A DNA stretch of 56,112 nt from CAYZAW01 sp964476505. Its GTDB lineage: Bacteria > Bacillota > Clostridia > Christensenellales > CAG-138. Shown in pieces: positions 1 through 7,761 of this stretch. The notes beneath the pieces were generated by a model. The model ran no database searches, was not told where the DNA came from, and saw only the letters and a list, made by a program, of their open reading frames with translations. How positions within the stretch are numbered: position 1 is the first letter of the stretch; every line of letters starts with the position of its first letter. Both the position numbers and the translations under genes were made by a program. The stretch is taken from positions 1 through 56,112 of the forward strand of contig CAYZAW010000006.1 of NCBI GenBank assembly GCA_964476505.1, read 5' to 3'.

Positions 1-25
1 CCCAGACAACGTCTGGGCTTTTTGC
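1..25 (+). terminator. Intrinsic terminator at window edge
   Basis: A perfect 7-bp stem, CCCAGAC with GTCTGGG, has a 3-nt loop and is followed by CTTTTT. This is the usual shape of a plus-strand intrinsic terminator, probably ending a gene that lies left of the window. It could also stop the minus-strand tRNA transcript, but its T-run on that strand would fall outside the window. Confidence 0.7.
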
Positions 26-52
26 CTCTGCATCTAAATTGACCGAGAATGA

Positions 53-129
53 TGGAGCTGGTGAAGGGAGTCGGACCCTTGAACCTCGTCATTACCAATG
101 ACGCGCTCTACCAACTGAGCTACACCAGC
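53..129 (-). tRNA. tRNA-Thr (anticodon GGT), CCA encoded
   Basis: Read on the minus strand, the 7-bp acceptor stem GCTGGTG (129-123) pairs with CACCAGC (63-57). It is followed by discriminator T and an encoded CCA at 55-53. The D arm carries TAGCTCAGTTGG, and the T arm carries the conserved GGTTC(A)A core. The anticodon stem CGTCA/TGACG holds the loop TTGGTAA, giving anticodon GGT, which reads ACC/ACU threonine codons. All four helices are present with canonical lengths, so the gene looks intact. It lies alone, with its own promoter just upstream. Confidence 0.95.
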
Positions 130-160
130 GTTGCTTGGCGCAGTACCGCGCAACGCATAC

Positions 161-189
161 ATTATAGCGAATGCATACAGGCTTGGCAA
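161..189 (-). promoter_or_regulatory. Sigma-70 promoter of tRNA-Thr
   Basis: On the minus strand, TTGCCA (189-184) is followed after 17 bp by a perfect TATAAT (166-161). The predicted start is about 25 bp before the mature tRNA 5' end, leaving a short leader for RNase P to remove. Near-consensus boxes with optimal spacing suit a strong stable-RNA promoter. Confidence 0.8.
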
Positions 190-238
190 GTGTTATTTTT
201 CATATTTCGCGGTTTTTGGCGGATGTTTTTTCACCTGC

Positions 239-267
239 TTGACAACCGCCTCGGTTTGCGTTGTAGT
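239..267 (+). promoter_or_regulatory. Possible promoter of the protease-repair operon
   Basis: A perfect -35 box TTGACA (239-244) is followed after 17 bp by TGTAGT, a weak -10 match (4 of 6). It lies about 30 bp before the GTG start at 298, so the leader would be short. The poor -10 box makes this a tentative call. Confidence 0.4.
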
Positions 268-297
268 AGTAGCATGAAACAGCGGGAGGATATCGGC

Positions 298-1326
298 GTG
301 AAAAATATGACCAGCCAAACACGCATGTGGCTTTTTGTTGGGTTAACATTTGTTGTAACCTATCTTTACGAATTCCTTGTGGCGTTGCCGCTGATGCAAA
401 GCGGCACACTGGAGCAGTTCTCTGCGGTGCTGTTAAGCAGCGTGATGCTGATACCCGCCGCTTGCGTACTCATCGTGCGTTTGGCGACCGGGGAAGGCTT
501 AAAAAATGCGTGGATCAAGCCCTATTTCCGGCAAGGCCGCTGGAAGTATTACCTGTTTGCGTGGCTTGCGCCCGTTGCCGCCATCATAGCGGGTGCGGCG
601 GTGTATTTCCTGCTTTTCCCGGCAAAGTTCGATCCCGATATGGGCTATATTGCGGAGCAGTATGCGGCGCTTGGGCTGCCGTTCGATGTAAAAACGGTGC
701 GCTCCCTTGCCGTGATGCAGGTGATCGCCGCTCTGTTTACATCGCTGCTTGGCAACGCCGTAACCTGCTTTGGAGAGGAATGGGGCTGGCGCGGATATCT
801 GCTGCCTAAAATGCTGGAGCGCTTCCGCGTGGTGCCAACCGTGCTGCTGTTGGGCGTGATATGGGGCTTGTGGCACGCGCCGCTGACCATTAACGGGCAC
901 AATTACGGCATGGGATACTGGGGCTGGCCTGTGCTTGGCATTTTGGCAATGTGCGCGTTTTGCATCGTGTTGAACGCGATTTTCACCTATATTACCTTAA
1001 AGTCCCGCAGCTGCCTGCCTGCCGTGATCGCGCACGGCATGGTGAACGGCTTTGCCAGCATTGCGCTGCTGTACACGCGGTCTGCGGCGGATACCAACCC
1101 CTTTGTCGGCCCGGTGCCTGTTGGTATCGTGGGCGGGGTAGGGCTCATCCTGCTGGCGGCGGTGCTGCTGATAAAGCTTTGGAAGGACGAGAAAGCCGGA
1201 AAGCTCATAGCGGAGCCCCTGCCGTCAAAGGCGCAAAGAGCGGCTGCCGGGGAAGCGGCTGCCGCAGCTGCGAAGGAGCCCGGGGCAGAAAACGCCGCGG
1301 CTATGGACGGCACAAAGGAGGATTAA
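298..1326 (+). CDS. CPBP family intramembrane metalloprotease
   Basis: A 342-residue multi-pass membrane protein of the CPBP (CAAX protease/bacteriocin-processing, formerly Abi) family. Family members cleave or process substrates within the membrane; the substrate here is unknown. All three family motifs are visible: E160-E161 with R165 in GEEWGWRG, H193 in WGLWHAP, and H246 with N250 in AHGMVN. About eight hydrophobic segments surround them, and an Ala-rich tail of some 35 residues ends the protein. The frame stays open upstream through the tRNA, but GGGAGGA at 284-290 points to the GTG at 298 as the start. The stop lies 3 nt before the next gene, whose ribosome site is inside this reading frame, so the two are co-transcribed. 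A shared function with DNA repair is not obvious. Confidence 0.9.
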   Translation: MKNMTSQTRMWLFVGLTFVVTYLYEFLVALPLMQSGTLEQFSAVLLSSVMLIPAACVLIVRLATGEGLKNAWIKPYFRQGRWKYYLFAWLAPVAAIIAGAAVYFLLFPAKFDPDMGYIAEQYAALGLPFDVKTVRSLAVMQVIAALFTSLLGNAVTCFGEEWGWRGYLLPKMLERFRVVPTVLLLGVIWGLWHAPLTINGHNYGMGYWGWPVLGILAMCAFCIVLNAIFTYITLKSRSCLPAVIAHGMVNGFASIALLYTRSAADTNPFVGPVPVGIVGGVGLILLAAVLLIKLWKDEKAGKLIAEPLPSKAQRAAAGEAAAAAAKEPGAENAAAMDGTKED

Positions 1327-1329
1327 GCA

Positions 1330-2406
1330 GTGGCTACGCAATATCGCAAACAGTATGATACGCCCATCGGCACCGTGACTGTTACCGCAACCGCCAAGGC
1401 CATCACGGGACTGGATTTTGGCGCGGTGGAGCCGGAAACCAAGGAAACGCCGCTCTTGGCGCAGGCGCATACCCAGCTGATGCAGTATTTTAAGGGCAAC
1501 CGCAAGCAGTTTTACCTGCCCCTTGCGCCCGAGGGCACTGCGTTTCAACAAAAGGTGTGGCAGGCGCTGCTGCAAATTCCCTATGCCTGTACAAAAAGCT
1601 ACGGGGATATCGCCCGCGCCATCGGCGAACCAAACGCCAGTCGCGCCGTGGGCATGGCCAACAACAAAAACCCCATTCCCATATTCATTCCCTGCCACCG
1701 CGTTATTGGCGGCAACGGCAGCCTAACGGGCTACGGCGGCGGGCTGGATATCAAGGAAAAACTGCTGGAGCTGGAGCGCTCCAGCTGCACCTTCTTCCCG
1801 TACACGGAGAAGGAGATGGCAGCGCTGTGCCAGAAAGACGAGCGTATGGCGGAGGCGGTACGGCGCATTGGCAAGCTTTCCTTTACGATGCAGCCGGATG
1901 TGTTTACCAACATCTGCGAGTGCATCGTAGGCCAGCAGATCTCCATGAAATCGGCAGACACGGTGTGGCAGCGTATGCTGGACCGGTTTGGACGTATCGC
2001 GCCGGAAACCATCGTAATGGCTACGGAGGAGGAGATCCAAAGCTGCGGCATGTACATGCCAAAGGCCGTGAACATCAAGCACGCGGCAGAAGCGGTGCTG
2101 GCGGGAGAGGTAAAGCTTTCCAAACTAAACAGCATGTCCGACGAAGCCGCGGCGGAGGAGCTGAAAAAGCTGCCGGGCGTAGGGGATTGGACAGTGGAAA
2201 TGATACTGGTATTTTCCTTAGGCCGCATGGATGTAATGCCCTATTGCGATTCCATTATGCGCCGCGGCTTATGCAGCCTGTACGGGCTCGAACAGCTTTC
2301 GAAAAGACAGTTCAAGGAGTATCAAAAGCGTTTTTCGCCTTACGGTACGCTGGCTTGCTTCTACCTCTGGATCATTGGCAGCAGCGAGGAAGACCTCATG
2401 CTGTAA
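1330..2406 (+). CDS. Fused O6-alkylguanine-DNA alkyltransferase and AlkA-type DNA glycosylase
   Basis: A 358-residue, two-domain alkylation-repair protein. Residues 1-150 match the Ogt/MGMT alkyltransferase family, which takes the alkyl group from O6-alkylguanine onto a cysteine. C122 in IPCHRVIG is the acceptor, and the helix-turn-helix with its RAVGMANNKNP segment precedes it. Residues about 165-355 match the AlkA/EndoIII helix-hairpin-helix glycosylases that excise 3-methyladenine. The hairpin LPGVGDWT begins at L281, and D307 in MPYCDSIMRR sits where the catalytic Asp is expected. The AlkA N-terminal domain is missing; the alkyltransferase takes its place. The GTG start is preceded by AAGGAGG inside the end of the upstream gene. 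One chain could thus repair both a direct-reversal and a base-excision lesion. The domain calls are firm; joint action is inferred. Confidence 0.9.
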   Translation: MATQYRKQYDTPIGTVTVTATAKAITGLDFGAVEPETKETPLLAQAHTQLMQYFKGNRKQFYLPLAPEGTAFQQKVWQALLQIPYACTKSYGDIARAIGEPNASRAVGMANNKNPIPIFIPCHRVIGGNGSLTGYGGGLDIKEKLLELERSSCTFFPYTEKEMAALCQKDERMAEAVRRIGKLSFTMQPDVFTNICECIVGQQISMKSADTVWQRMLDRFGRIAPETIVMATEEEIQSCGMYMPKAVNIKHAAEAVLAGEVKLSKLNSMSDEAAAEELKKLPGVGDWTVEMILVFSLGRMDVMPYCDSIMRRGLCSLYGLEQLSKRQFKEYQKRFSPYGTLACFYLWIIGSSEEDLML

Positions 2407-2428
2407 TACCCCAAATACGATTTAAGGA

Positions 2429-2488
2429 ACCCCCAAGGGCGCTGCCGGCAAACTTTGCCGCCGGTAACGAAAAGCCCGCGGGGGTTTT
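2429..2488 (+). terminator. Terminator after the repair gene
   Basis: The arms ACCCCCAAGGGC (2429-2440) and GCCCGCGGGGGT (2474-2485) pair around a 2-bp mismatch and are followed by TTTT. The loop contains a smaller hairpin (GCCGGC with GCCGGT). It lies 23 bp after the stop of the fused repair gene and closes the two-gene transcript. Confidence 0.7.
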
Positions 2489-2565
2489 ATATTTGCTCTG
2501 TTTTACAGACTGTCCACAATTTATACGGTAAAATAAGGGCAACACATAATTGTGGAGGAAACACT

Positions 2566-4683
2566 GTGAAAAAAAGGATATCCGCCATGCTGCTTATGCT
2601 GATATGCTTGCTGCTGTCAGTCGGAAATGCATTGCCGGTTTTTGCCATGACGGACGATACGCCCGATCCATATGTACCAACACCAACGCCCGCGCCTAGC
2701 GCGGCAACGACTGTTACGCCCACCGCTGCGCCCACCGCAACGCCTGTTCCTGATCCTGCCGGTACGCCGCAAGCATCTGCAACGCCAACGTCCGATGCCG
2801 GTACGGGCACGCCGGGGATTACCACCGCAACGCCAACGGCTGTGCCCGGCACGCCCACGCCCACGTTGGACCCTTTGGCAACGCCAACACCCACGCCAAC
2901 GATCGACCCCTTGGCAACGCCCACGCCCACGTTAGACCCGCTGGCTACCCCAACGCCAACGCCCATAGGCTCTCCAACGCCCTCCGGCAGCCCGTCCCCA
3001 ACGCCCGGCAAGGCGAGAATCGAGTTGACGGATAAAAAAGAGAAGGTCACCGTAGCGCTGTTTGATAAGGGCTTCGATCTTCTTGCAAACGTAAAGGCGT
3101 TTGATGCCAAGGGCAAGGAGCTGACCGTTACGCTGGCAAACGGAGACGGCTTCAGCCTGTATAGGGTTGGTCTGTATAAGCTGACATATGTGGCGATCGA
3201 CCCGGATACCAAGGAGACCATGACGGTAAGCCGCACGGTGGAGGTAGTTAAAACGCAGGCGCAGATGGAGCAATACCTCACCTTTGTGCTGCCGGAGCTA
3301 ACGCTCAAGCAAAACGCGGAGGATGTTGACCTTGCCGCCAATGCCTACGCGCTGACCGAAACCGGAGAAAAGGTAACGGTTTCTGTGCGCTATGCAGGCT
3401 TGTTCAGTATTGCAACACCCGGCACCTATACCGTTACTATGACGGCTACGCATCCCGTAACCGGCGAGCTGGTGGACGAGCAGCGTACCATCATTGTGCT
3501 GAACGAGGCGGATTACAAGGCTTACGAGAAGCTGATGAACCCGCTTTCCGGCACGTCGGACTCCCGCTACCGCAAATACCGGCAGTATTACAATGCGGTT
3601 TCCGAGAAGCTGGCGGCGGCGATGACGGAGCTGACGAACCAAATGAACATCCGCGCCGGGCTGCTGCAAAAGGCGCTGCTGTCCAAGGGAAGCGCCTGCA
3701 CGGTGATACGCGCGCTCCCAGCCCTGCTGGACGATTCCGGCGAGGCGGCGGAGGAGGAAGCGCCAAGCGACGCGCTTGCAACGCAGATCGACGGCCTGCG
3801 TTACGAGGTGCTGGAGCCTGTGAAGGTGCATAACTGGGCGGAAGTGCTGGCTGTGTTTTTAGCCAAGTGCAGCAAGGAAAGCGCGGATTCCATCGACCTG
3901 ATGAGCCTTGGCGAGATCGACTTTGCCAATTTGGGCGAGGTGTTCTGGGATATGAACGCGTTTAGCTATCACCGCACGCCGACCGGCGAGGTGTACCTCA
4001 TCGTGAACGAACGGCAAAGCGAGGATATGGCGGTGCTGTACGGCTTTGACGTAAACCGGCAGGCACTTCTTTATGAGCTGATGCAGCCGGAGTTCCAGCG
4101 TGTGTTTGCCACGCTGACGGGCGACGAGGACTTTATCGACCTCACGGGCGAGGAGCAGGCGGCTATCAAGGCGGGCTTGCCCGAGGACTTGGATATGGGC
4201 CGGGAAAGCGTTGTATTAACGGCTTATTCCCTGGAGGGCAAGGTCAATTACTTCTGGGGCGGCAAATACTACCGGCTGGGCTGGAACCCGCTTTGGGGCG
4301 TACCCAAGGTAGTTACCTCCGAGGGCAGCCGCACCACCGGCACCACCCGCAATTTCGGGCTGGATTGCAGCGGCTTTGTAACATGGACGTTTATCAATGC
4401 CGCGCATGATGAGAGCATCAAGGAGAGCATCGGCAGCGGTACCTCCAACATCTGGCGCATGTCCTCCTCCTTAGGCTGGGACGAGGCCATCCCCGGGGAT
4501 ATCTGCTTTACCAAAACGCCCCGCAGCGAGGGCACCAACCATGTTGGCATCGTGGTGGCAAAAAACGAGGACGGCACCTACGACGTGGCGCATTGCTCCA
4601 GCGTGCATAACGCCGTGGTGGTCACGGAGGCATGGTCAAGCAAGTTCCGCTACATGCGCCGCCCGCTTTTATACAGCGAGTAA
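2566..4683 (+). CDS. Secreted NlpC/P60 cell-wall peptidase with Pro/Thr linker and Ig-like domains
   Basis: A 705-residue exported protein. Residues 1-27 are a signal peptide ending VFA. Residues about 30-150 are a Thr/Pro-rich low-complexity linker with repeats of the type DPLATPTPT, encoded by repetitive DNA. Two beta-rich Ig-like (DUF5011-type) segments follow at roughly 152-235 and 240-322, then an alpha-helical region of unknown fold. The C-terminal 130 residues are an NlpC/P60 domain with C601 in LDCSGFV, H659 in NHVGIV and a third polar residue near H676, the usual Cys-His-His arrangement. The family cleaves peptidoglycan stem peptides outside the cell. The GTG start at 2566 has GGAGG 7 bp upstream; the longer open frame upstream lacks a signal for translation. 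The linker suggests wall spanning, but no sortase motif or SLH domain is seen. Confidence 0.9.
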   Translation: MKKRISAMLLMLICLLLSVGNALPVFAMTDDTPDPYVPTPTPAPSAATTVTPTAAPTATPVPDPAGTPQASATPTSDAGTGTPGITTATPTAVPGTPTPTLDPLATPTPTPTIDPLATPTPTLDPLATPTPTPIGSPTPSGSPSPTPGKARIELTDKKEKVTVALFDKGFDLLANVKAFDAKGKELTVTLANGDGFSLYRVGLYKLTYVAIDPDTKETMTVSRTVEVVKTQAQMEQYLTFVLPELTLKQNAEDVDLAANAYALTETGEKVTVSVRYAGLFSIATPGTYTVTMTATHPVTGELVDEQRTIIVLNEADYKAYEKLMNPLSGTSDSRYRKYRQYYNAVSEKLAAAMTELTNQMNIRAGLLQKALLSKGSACTVIRALPALLDDSGEAAEEEAPSDALATQIDGLRYEVLEPVKVHNWAEVLAVFLAKCSKESADSIDLMSLGEIDFANLGEVFWDMNAFSYHRTPTGEVYLIVNERQSEDMAVLYGFDVNRQALLYELMQPEFQRVFATLTGDEDFIDLTGEEQAAIKAGLPEDLDMGRESVVLTAYSLEGKVNYFWGGKYYRLGWNPLWGVPKVVTSEGSRTTGTTRNFGLDCSGFVTWTFINAAHDESIKESIGSGTSNIWRMSSSLGWDEAIPGDICFTKTPRSEGTNHVGIVVAKNEDGTYDVAHCSSVHNAVVVTEAWSSKFRYMRRPLLYSE

Positions 4684-4690
4684 TCCTAAC

Positions 4691-4732
4691 ACAAAATAAG
4701 GGCGCGTCCGTCTGGACGCGTCCTTATTTTGT
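4691..4732. terminator. Bidirectional terminator between converging genes
   Basis: A 19-bp stem with one mismatch runs from ACAAAATAAGG to CCTTATTTTGT around a GTCT loop. The T-rich and A-rich edges let it act on both strands, stopping the NlpC/P60 gene from the left and the PAP2 gene from the right. Confidence 0.85.
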
Positions 4733-4750
4733 GAAACAGGTAAACGGCAG

Positions 4751-5671
4751 CTATTTTTTGGGTTTCCCTAGTGTTGCAAACCATTTGAACGTCATGGGCC
4801 AGAAAACGGAGGCCGTCATGACCATGAGAAAATACCGCACGCCCTTGCCCAAGCCGGGGCCGAACACGGCGTTTAGCGGCGCTTTTAGGAAGATGCGAAT
4901 CACCAGCACAATGCCGATGCCGATTACGGCCTTGAGTATCTGCGCCCACCATACGGCCTTGATCTCGTAACGCAGGTAACGGTCGTCGATCCACCAGCCA
5001 AGGCACATGCCAAGCGTGGTACCAAACATGCACCAAGCGGCCTCTACCCCGTGCTCGTCAAACTCCGGCATATGCCCCGCGCCCTTGGGAGCGAAGCTAA
5101 CGTACAGCAGGAGCAAAAGCGCCAAGCCAAGCGCAGTAAGCCCAATGGCATAGGTCACGCGCTTGTTGGTTTCGGCCTTTTTTAGTAGCCGATCCATCAC
5201 GAGTACAACAAGAAGTGCCGTTAAGAGCCCCACCAGCACGTCCTCGGGCATATGTACGCCCAAATACAGCCGGGAAAAGCCCACGGCAAGCGCCAGCAGG
5301 ATGCATACAACAGTAATATATCGGCGGCGCAGCCATATGGCGATGGAGCCAAACAGCGTGCCCGCGCCCGTGGTGTGCCCGCTGGGAAAGGAATATCCCG
5401 TGGCGGCCTCTCGGGCGCTTTCCACGATGGGAAAGTCCGGGTCGCGCACCCAAGGCCGGGGCGTCACAAAGATGGCCTTTAAAAACTGGTTGATTACATT
5501 GCCGAACATGCCGATGATGAAGAACCGATACCCCCACTTTTTATCCACGCACCACAGTAGCACGATGGATACCACCAAGAATACGGTCTCCTCGCCAAGA
5601 AAGGTGATCGTTTGTACAATAGCGTCCCAAAACGGCGAACGAACGCCTTGCAGCGCATATAATAGCTCCAT
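4751..5671 (-). CDS. PAP2 superfamily membrane phosphatase
   Basis: A 306-residue integral membrane protein of the type-2 phosphatidic acid phosphatase superfamily, which removes phosphate from lipid phosphates such as undecaprenyl pyrophosphate or phosphatidate. The three signature motifs are complete: K65 to R72-P73 (KAIFVTPRP), PSGH with H99, and S133-R134 with H140 in SRLYLGVHMPED. Several hydrophobic helices flank them. The family's usual core is about 200 residues; the extra C-terminal 100 residues add more membrane segments. Its start follows the GNAT gene by 21 bp, so the two form an operon. An AGGGGGG ribosome site precedes the ATG. The exact lipid substrate cannot be read from the sequence. 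Confidence 0.9.
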   Translation of the reverse strand: MELLYALQGVRSPFWDAIVQTITFLGEETVFLVVSIVLLWCVDKKWGYRFFIIGMFGNVINQFLKAIFVTPRPWVRDPDFPIVESAREAATGYSFPSGHTTGAGTLFGSIAIWLRRRYITVVCILLALAVGFSRLYLGVHMPEDVLVGLLTALLVVLVMDRLLKKAETNKRVTYAIGLTALGLALLLLLYVSFAPKGAGHMPEFDEHGVEAAWCMFGTTLGMCLGWWIDDRYLRYEIKAVWWAQILKAVIGIGIVLVIRIFLKAPLNAVFGPGLGKGVRYFLMVMTASVFWPMTFKWFATLGKPKK

Positions 5672-5692
5672 ACTGTCCCCCCTGTATGCTGT

Positions 5693-6820
5693 TTAGTATT
5701 CGTCTATGATAAAGCAGCTTTGCTTTGGAAAACGTTCGTCCAATTCTGCGGCGGCGGCAGCGTCGTGTATGATCGCCTCTCCCGCGTCTGCCAGCTCTGA
5801 TAGTGCTCGATAGCCAAATAAGAATTGCAAAAGATGCCCCGCGTCTGCCGTGATCTGCGCCGGGAGCACTGTGCGGCTGCCTTCACCGTTCCAAACGCCC
5901 TCGTTTTGTGGCACGGTTCTGTCGTTCACGGCAAAGCGATAGTCCTCGCTGTTTATAATTGCTGAAAGCAGCGCACCGATATCGGCAGCGCCGGCCACGC
6001 CTTGGGGGCGCGTTTCATACACAGCGCCGGGAAGTACCGTCCGGGGTGCGTCCGGGGGCAGCTTGCAGTGAAGCCTTGCGCCTTCCGCTTTGGCGTACAG
6101 GCCGTGCAGCAGGCGCTCATACCCGGCGGCTGTTACGCTTACGATCTCCTCCGCGTGCAGGCCGTTTTCCGGCGTATTGTAATATACGGCGTAGCCCTGC
6201 ACCGTGTCCGCCTGCCAGTCTACCAAGAACAGGGCTGAGTCGGCAGAATAATCCTGTAATTTAAAGCGCATGTCCGCATAACTGCGGGAAACCATGCCGG
6301 AGTACTCTCCGGTGGCGCGTCCGTAGCAATGCTGGAACGCATCCGTAAGCGCAAGGGCTTCTTCCGGGCTAAGCTGCTGCAAGCCGCTGGGAAACGGCAT
6401 AGGCTTAGTAAGGTCGGCGGTCATATGCAGCGTAGAGGATACGGGAAAATGCCCCCGGGAGAAAAAGGTAGGCAGGTGCGCAGGGGTGTGTACCGCAAGC
6501 GGAATGTTGGCACCTCGCACCTCCTGCATGTAGCGGGTGAACACCTGCTTCATATAACCCCGCCCGCTGTATTCCGGGAAGGTGGAAACCCCCGCCAGCA
6601 TGGAGGCGGGCAGCAAAACGTTCCGTACACGCACGTGAATGGGCAGGCTGTACACGGCGGAGGCCAGCGTACCGTCGTGAAGGAGGCATACGCCCCAGCG
6701 CGGCAAAAAGCGGTTTTGAAAAAACCAATCGTTAAAGCTGTCGGAATCGGGAAAACAGGCTTCCCACAGCCGCCTGCAATCTGCGGCATCGGAAGAGCGC
6801 ATCAGCCGTACCTCGTCCAT
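5693..6820 (-). CDS. GNAT family N-acetyltransferase, two-domain Eis-like type
   Basis: A 375-residue protein whose first 150 residues have the GNAT acetyl-CoA fold. The pyrophosphate-binding motif A is visible as FPEYSGRGYMKQVF, followed by a typical HTPAHLPTFFSRGHF segment. The total length and a C-terminal half without GNAT motifs recall Eis-like acetyltransferases, which combine two GNAT folds with a sterol-carrier-like domain. The acceptor is unknown. The ATG at 6820 was chosen because GGAGG lies 8 bp upstream; the frame stays open for another 44 codons without a ribosome site. It is the first gene of an operon with PAP2. Its upstream region holds the repeat cluster at 6951-7455. Confidence 0.8.
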   Translation of the reverse strand: MDEVRLMRSSDAADCRRLWEACFPDSDSFNDWFFQNRFLPRWGVCLLHDGTLASAVYSLPIHVRVRNVLLPASMLAGVSTFPEYSGRGYMKQVFTRYMQEVRGANIPLAVHTPAHLPTFFSRGHFPVSSTLHMTADLTKPMPFPSGLQQLSPEEALALTDAFQHCYGRATGEYSGMVSRSYADMRFKLQDYSADSALFLVDWQADTVQGYAVYYNTPENGLHAEEIVSVTAAGYERLLHGLYAKAEGARLHCKLPPDAPRTVLPGAVYETRPQGVAGAADIGALLSAIINSEDYRFAVNDRTVPQNEGVWNGEGSRTVLPAQITADAGHLLQFLFGYRALSELADAGEAIIHDAAAAAELDERFPKQSCFIIDEY

Positions 6821-6950
6821 ATTGACCGCCTCCTTGTATCTTGCTTTAGTATATCCCATGCCCCCAAAAAAGAAAAGCATCCGGAACCCGCCACGCCGGA
6901 TACAGGAGTAATGCATCGCCCCCCGCAATCCGCAACACAAGAAAACTCTC

Positions 6951-7260
6951 ATCCGAAGCTGACAAATCCCTTAACAGAAGGCTTGTTCCGGCTTCGGCGG
7001 CTTATNNNNNNNNNNNNNNNNNNNNNNNNNNNNNNNNNNNNNNNNNNNNNNNNNNNNNNNNNNNNNNNNNNNNNNNNNNNNNNNNNNNNNNNNNNNNNNN
7101 NNNNNCCCAACAATCCATACTCTCCAAAAGCTATAATCCGAAGCTGACAAATCCCTTAACAGAAGGCTTGTTCCGGCTTCGGCGGCTTATCGCGTGCGTC
7201 CCAACAATCCATACTCTCCAAAAGCTATAATCCGAAGCTGACAAATCCCTTAACCGTAGG
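6951..7260. repeat. 94-bp tandem repeat array, interrupted by the assembly gap
   Basis: A unit of 94 bp begins ATCCGAAGCTGACAAATCCC. Copies start at about 6951 (cut off by the Ns), 7136 and 7230; the period between the last two is exactly 94. The full unit at 7136 and the flanking partial units are nearly identical. The last one differs at ACAGA versus ACCGT and passes directly into the family A hairpin element. Each unit contains CCGAAGC and GCTTCGG, which can pair. The true copy number is unknown because the gap falls inside the array. Confidence 0.9.
7006..7105. other. Assembly gap (100 Ns)
   Basis: Exactly 100 Ns, the usual placeholder for a gap of unknown size. Both edges are copies of the 94-bp tandem repeat, so the break was probably caused by repeat collapse. 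Nothing can be said about the missing bases. Confidence 0.98.
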
Positions 7261-7455
7261 CTTGTTCCGGCTTCGGCGGCATGTACGCCGAAACGGAAGA
7301 AAACCGTTAGGTTTTCTTTCTCATCGCAGCCGCCGCACGGAAATCGCCACAGCGATTTCAGGCGGCTGTGCAAAACCCCGAAGGGCTTCGCGAAAATGGC
7401 TGTGCCATTTTTGCGACAATAAAAAAGTGGTGCGACAGGGGGGGACTGTCGCACC
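7261..7455. repeat. Family A structured hairpin element, copy 1
   Basis: Five hairpins stand in a row. H1 at 7265-7298 has stem TTCGGCG/CGCCGAA. H2 at 7299-7316 has GAAAACC/GGTTTTC. H3 at 7326-7370 has outer stem GCAGCCGCC/GGCGGCTG and inner stem GAAATCGC/GCGATTTC. H4 at 7389-7415 has AAAATGGC/GCCATTTT. H5 at 7429-7455 has GGTGCGACAG/CTGTCGCACC. H1 to H3 recur at 23253-23359 with compensatory changes. It lies between divergent genes and carries no convincing open reading frame. The function is unknown. Confidence 0.85.
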
Positions 7456-7761
7456 GGAATAGGGAGGAAGAATGAAGGTGTCGATTCTACTAAAATACCA
7501 GTATCGTGCGGGTGTACGCGCCCTGCGGGGAACAGGGTTTGCCGCGCCGACCCGGCACCGCGGTATTAGCAGCGAATGGATTGCCGCCTGCTGCGGCGAG
7601 GTTCTTATGTGTTATACATAACACATAAGAACCGTATGAAACAGAAAAAACGGAGATTTTTCGGAAAACGGGCGAATTTTTTAAGATTCTATAAATATGT
7701 TTGCGCCGGGCTTTTCTCATCGGGAAAATATGGTACACTATATCGCAGAAAAGGAGTACTT
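7456..7761. other. Intergenic region with a perfect 34-bp palindrome
   Basis: No gene is seen in these 306 bp. A perfect inverted repeat occupies 7600-7633: arm GGTTCTTATGTGTTA, a TACA loop, and its exact complement. It lies about 130 bp before the exporter start and could be an operator or an RNA hairpin. GC-rich sequence with smaller hairpins (for example CCCTG/CAGGG) precedes it. An AAGGAG ribosome site closes the region at 7751-7756. No promoter with good boxes could be assigned. Confidence 0.6.

Noticed and set aside
2487..3341. Long minus-strand open frame opposite the NlpC/P60 gene
   Set aside because: Its Val/Gly-rich repeats are the antisense reading of the Thr/Pro linker; it has no start signal.
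6329..7147. Plus-strand open frame opposite the GNAT gene and across the N gap
   Set aside because: It runs antisense to a gene with clear GNAT motifs, crosses the assembly gap and has no ribosome site or known domain.
6951..7260. The tandem repeats as a CRISPR array
   Set aside because: The 94-bp units are nearly identical throughout with no constant-repeat/variable-spacer pattern, and no cas gene is present.
7131..7454. Minus-strand open frame within the repeat region
   Set aside because: It is made of tandem repeats and hairpins, and its composition reflects those repeats rather than a protein.
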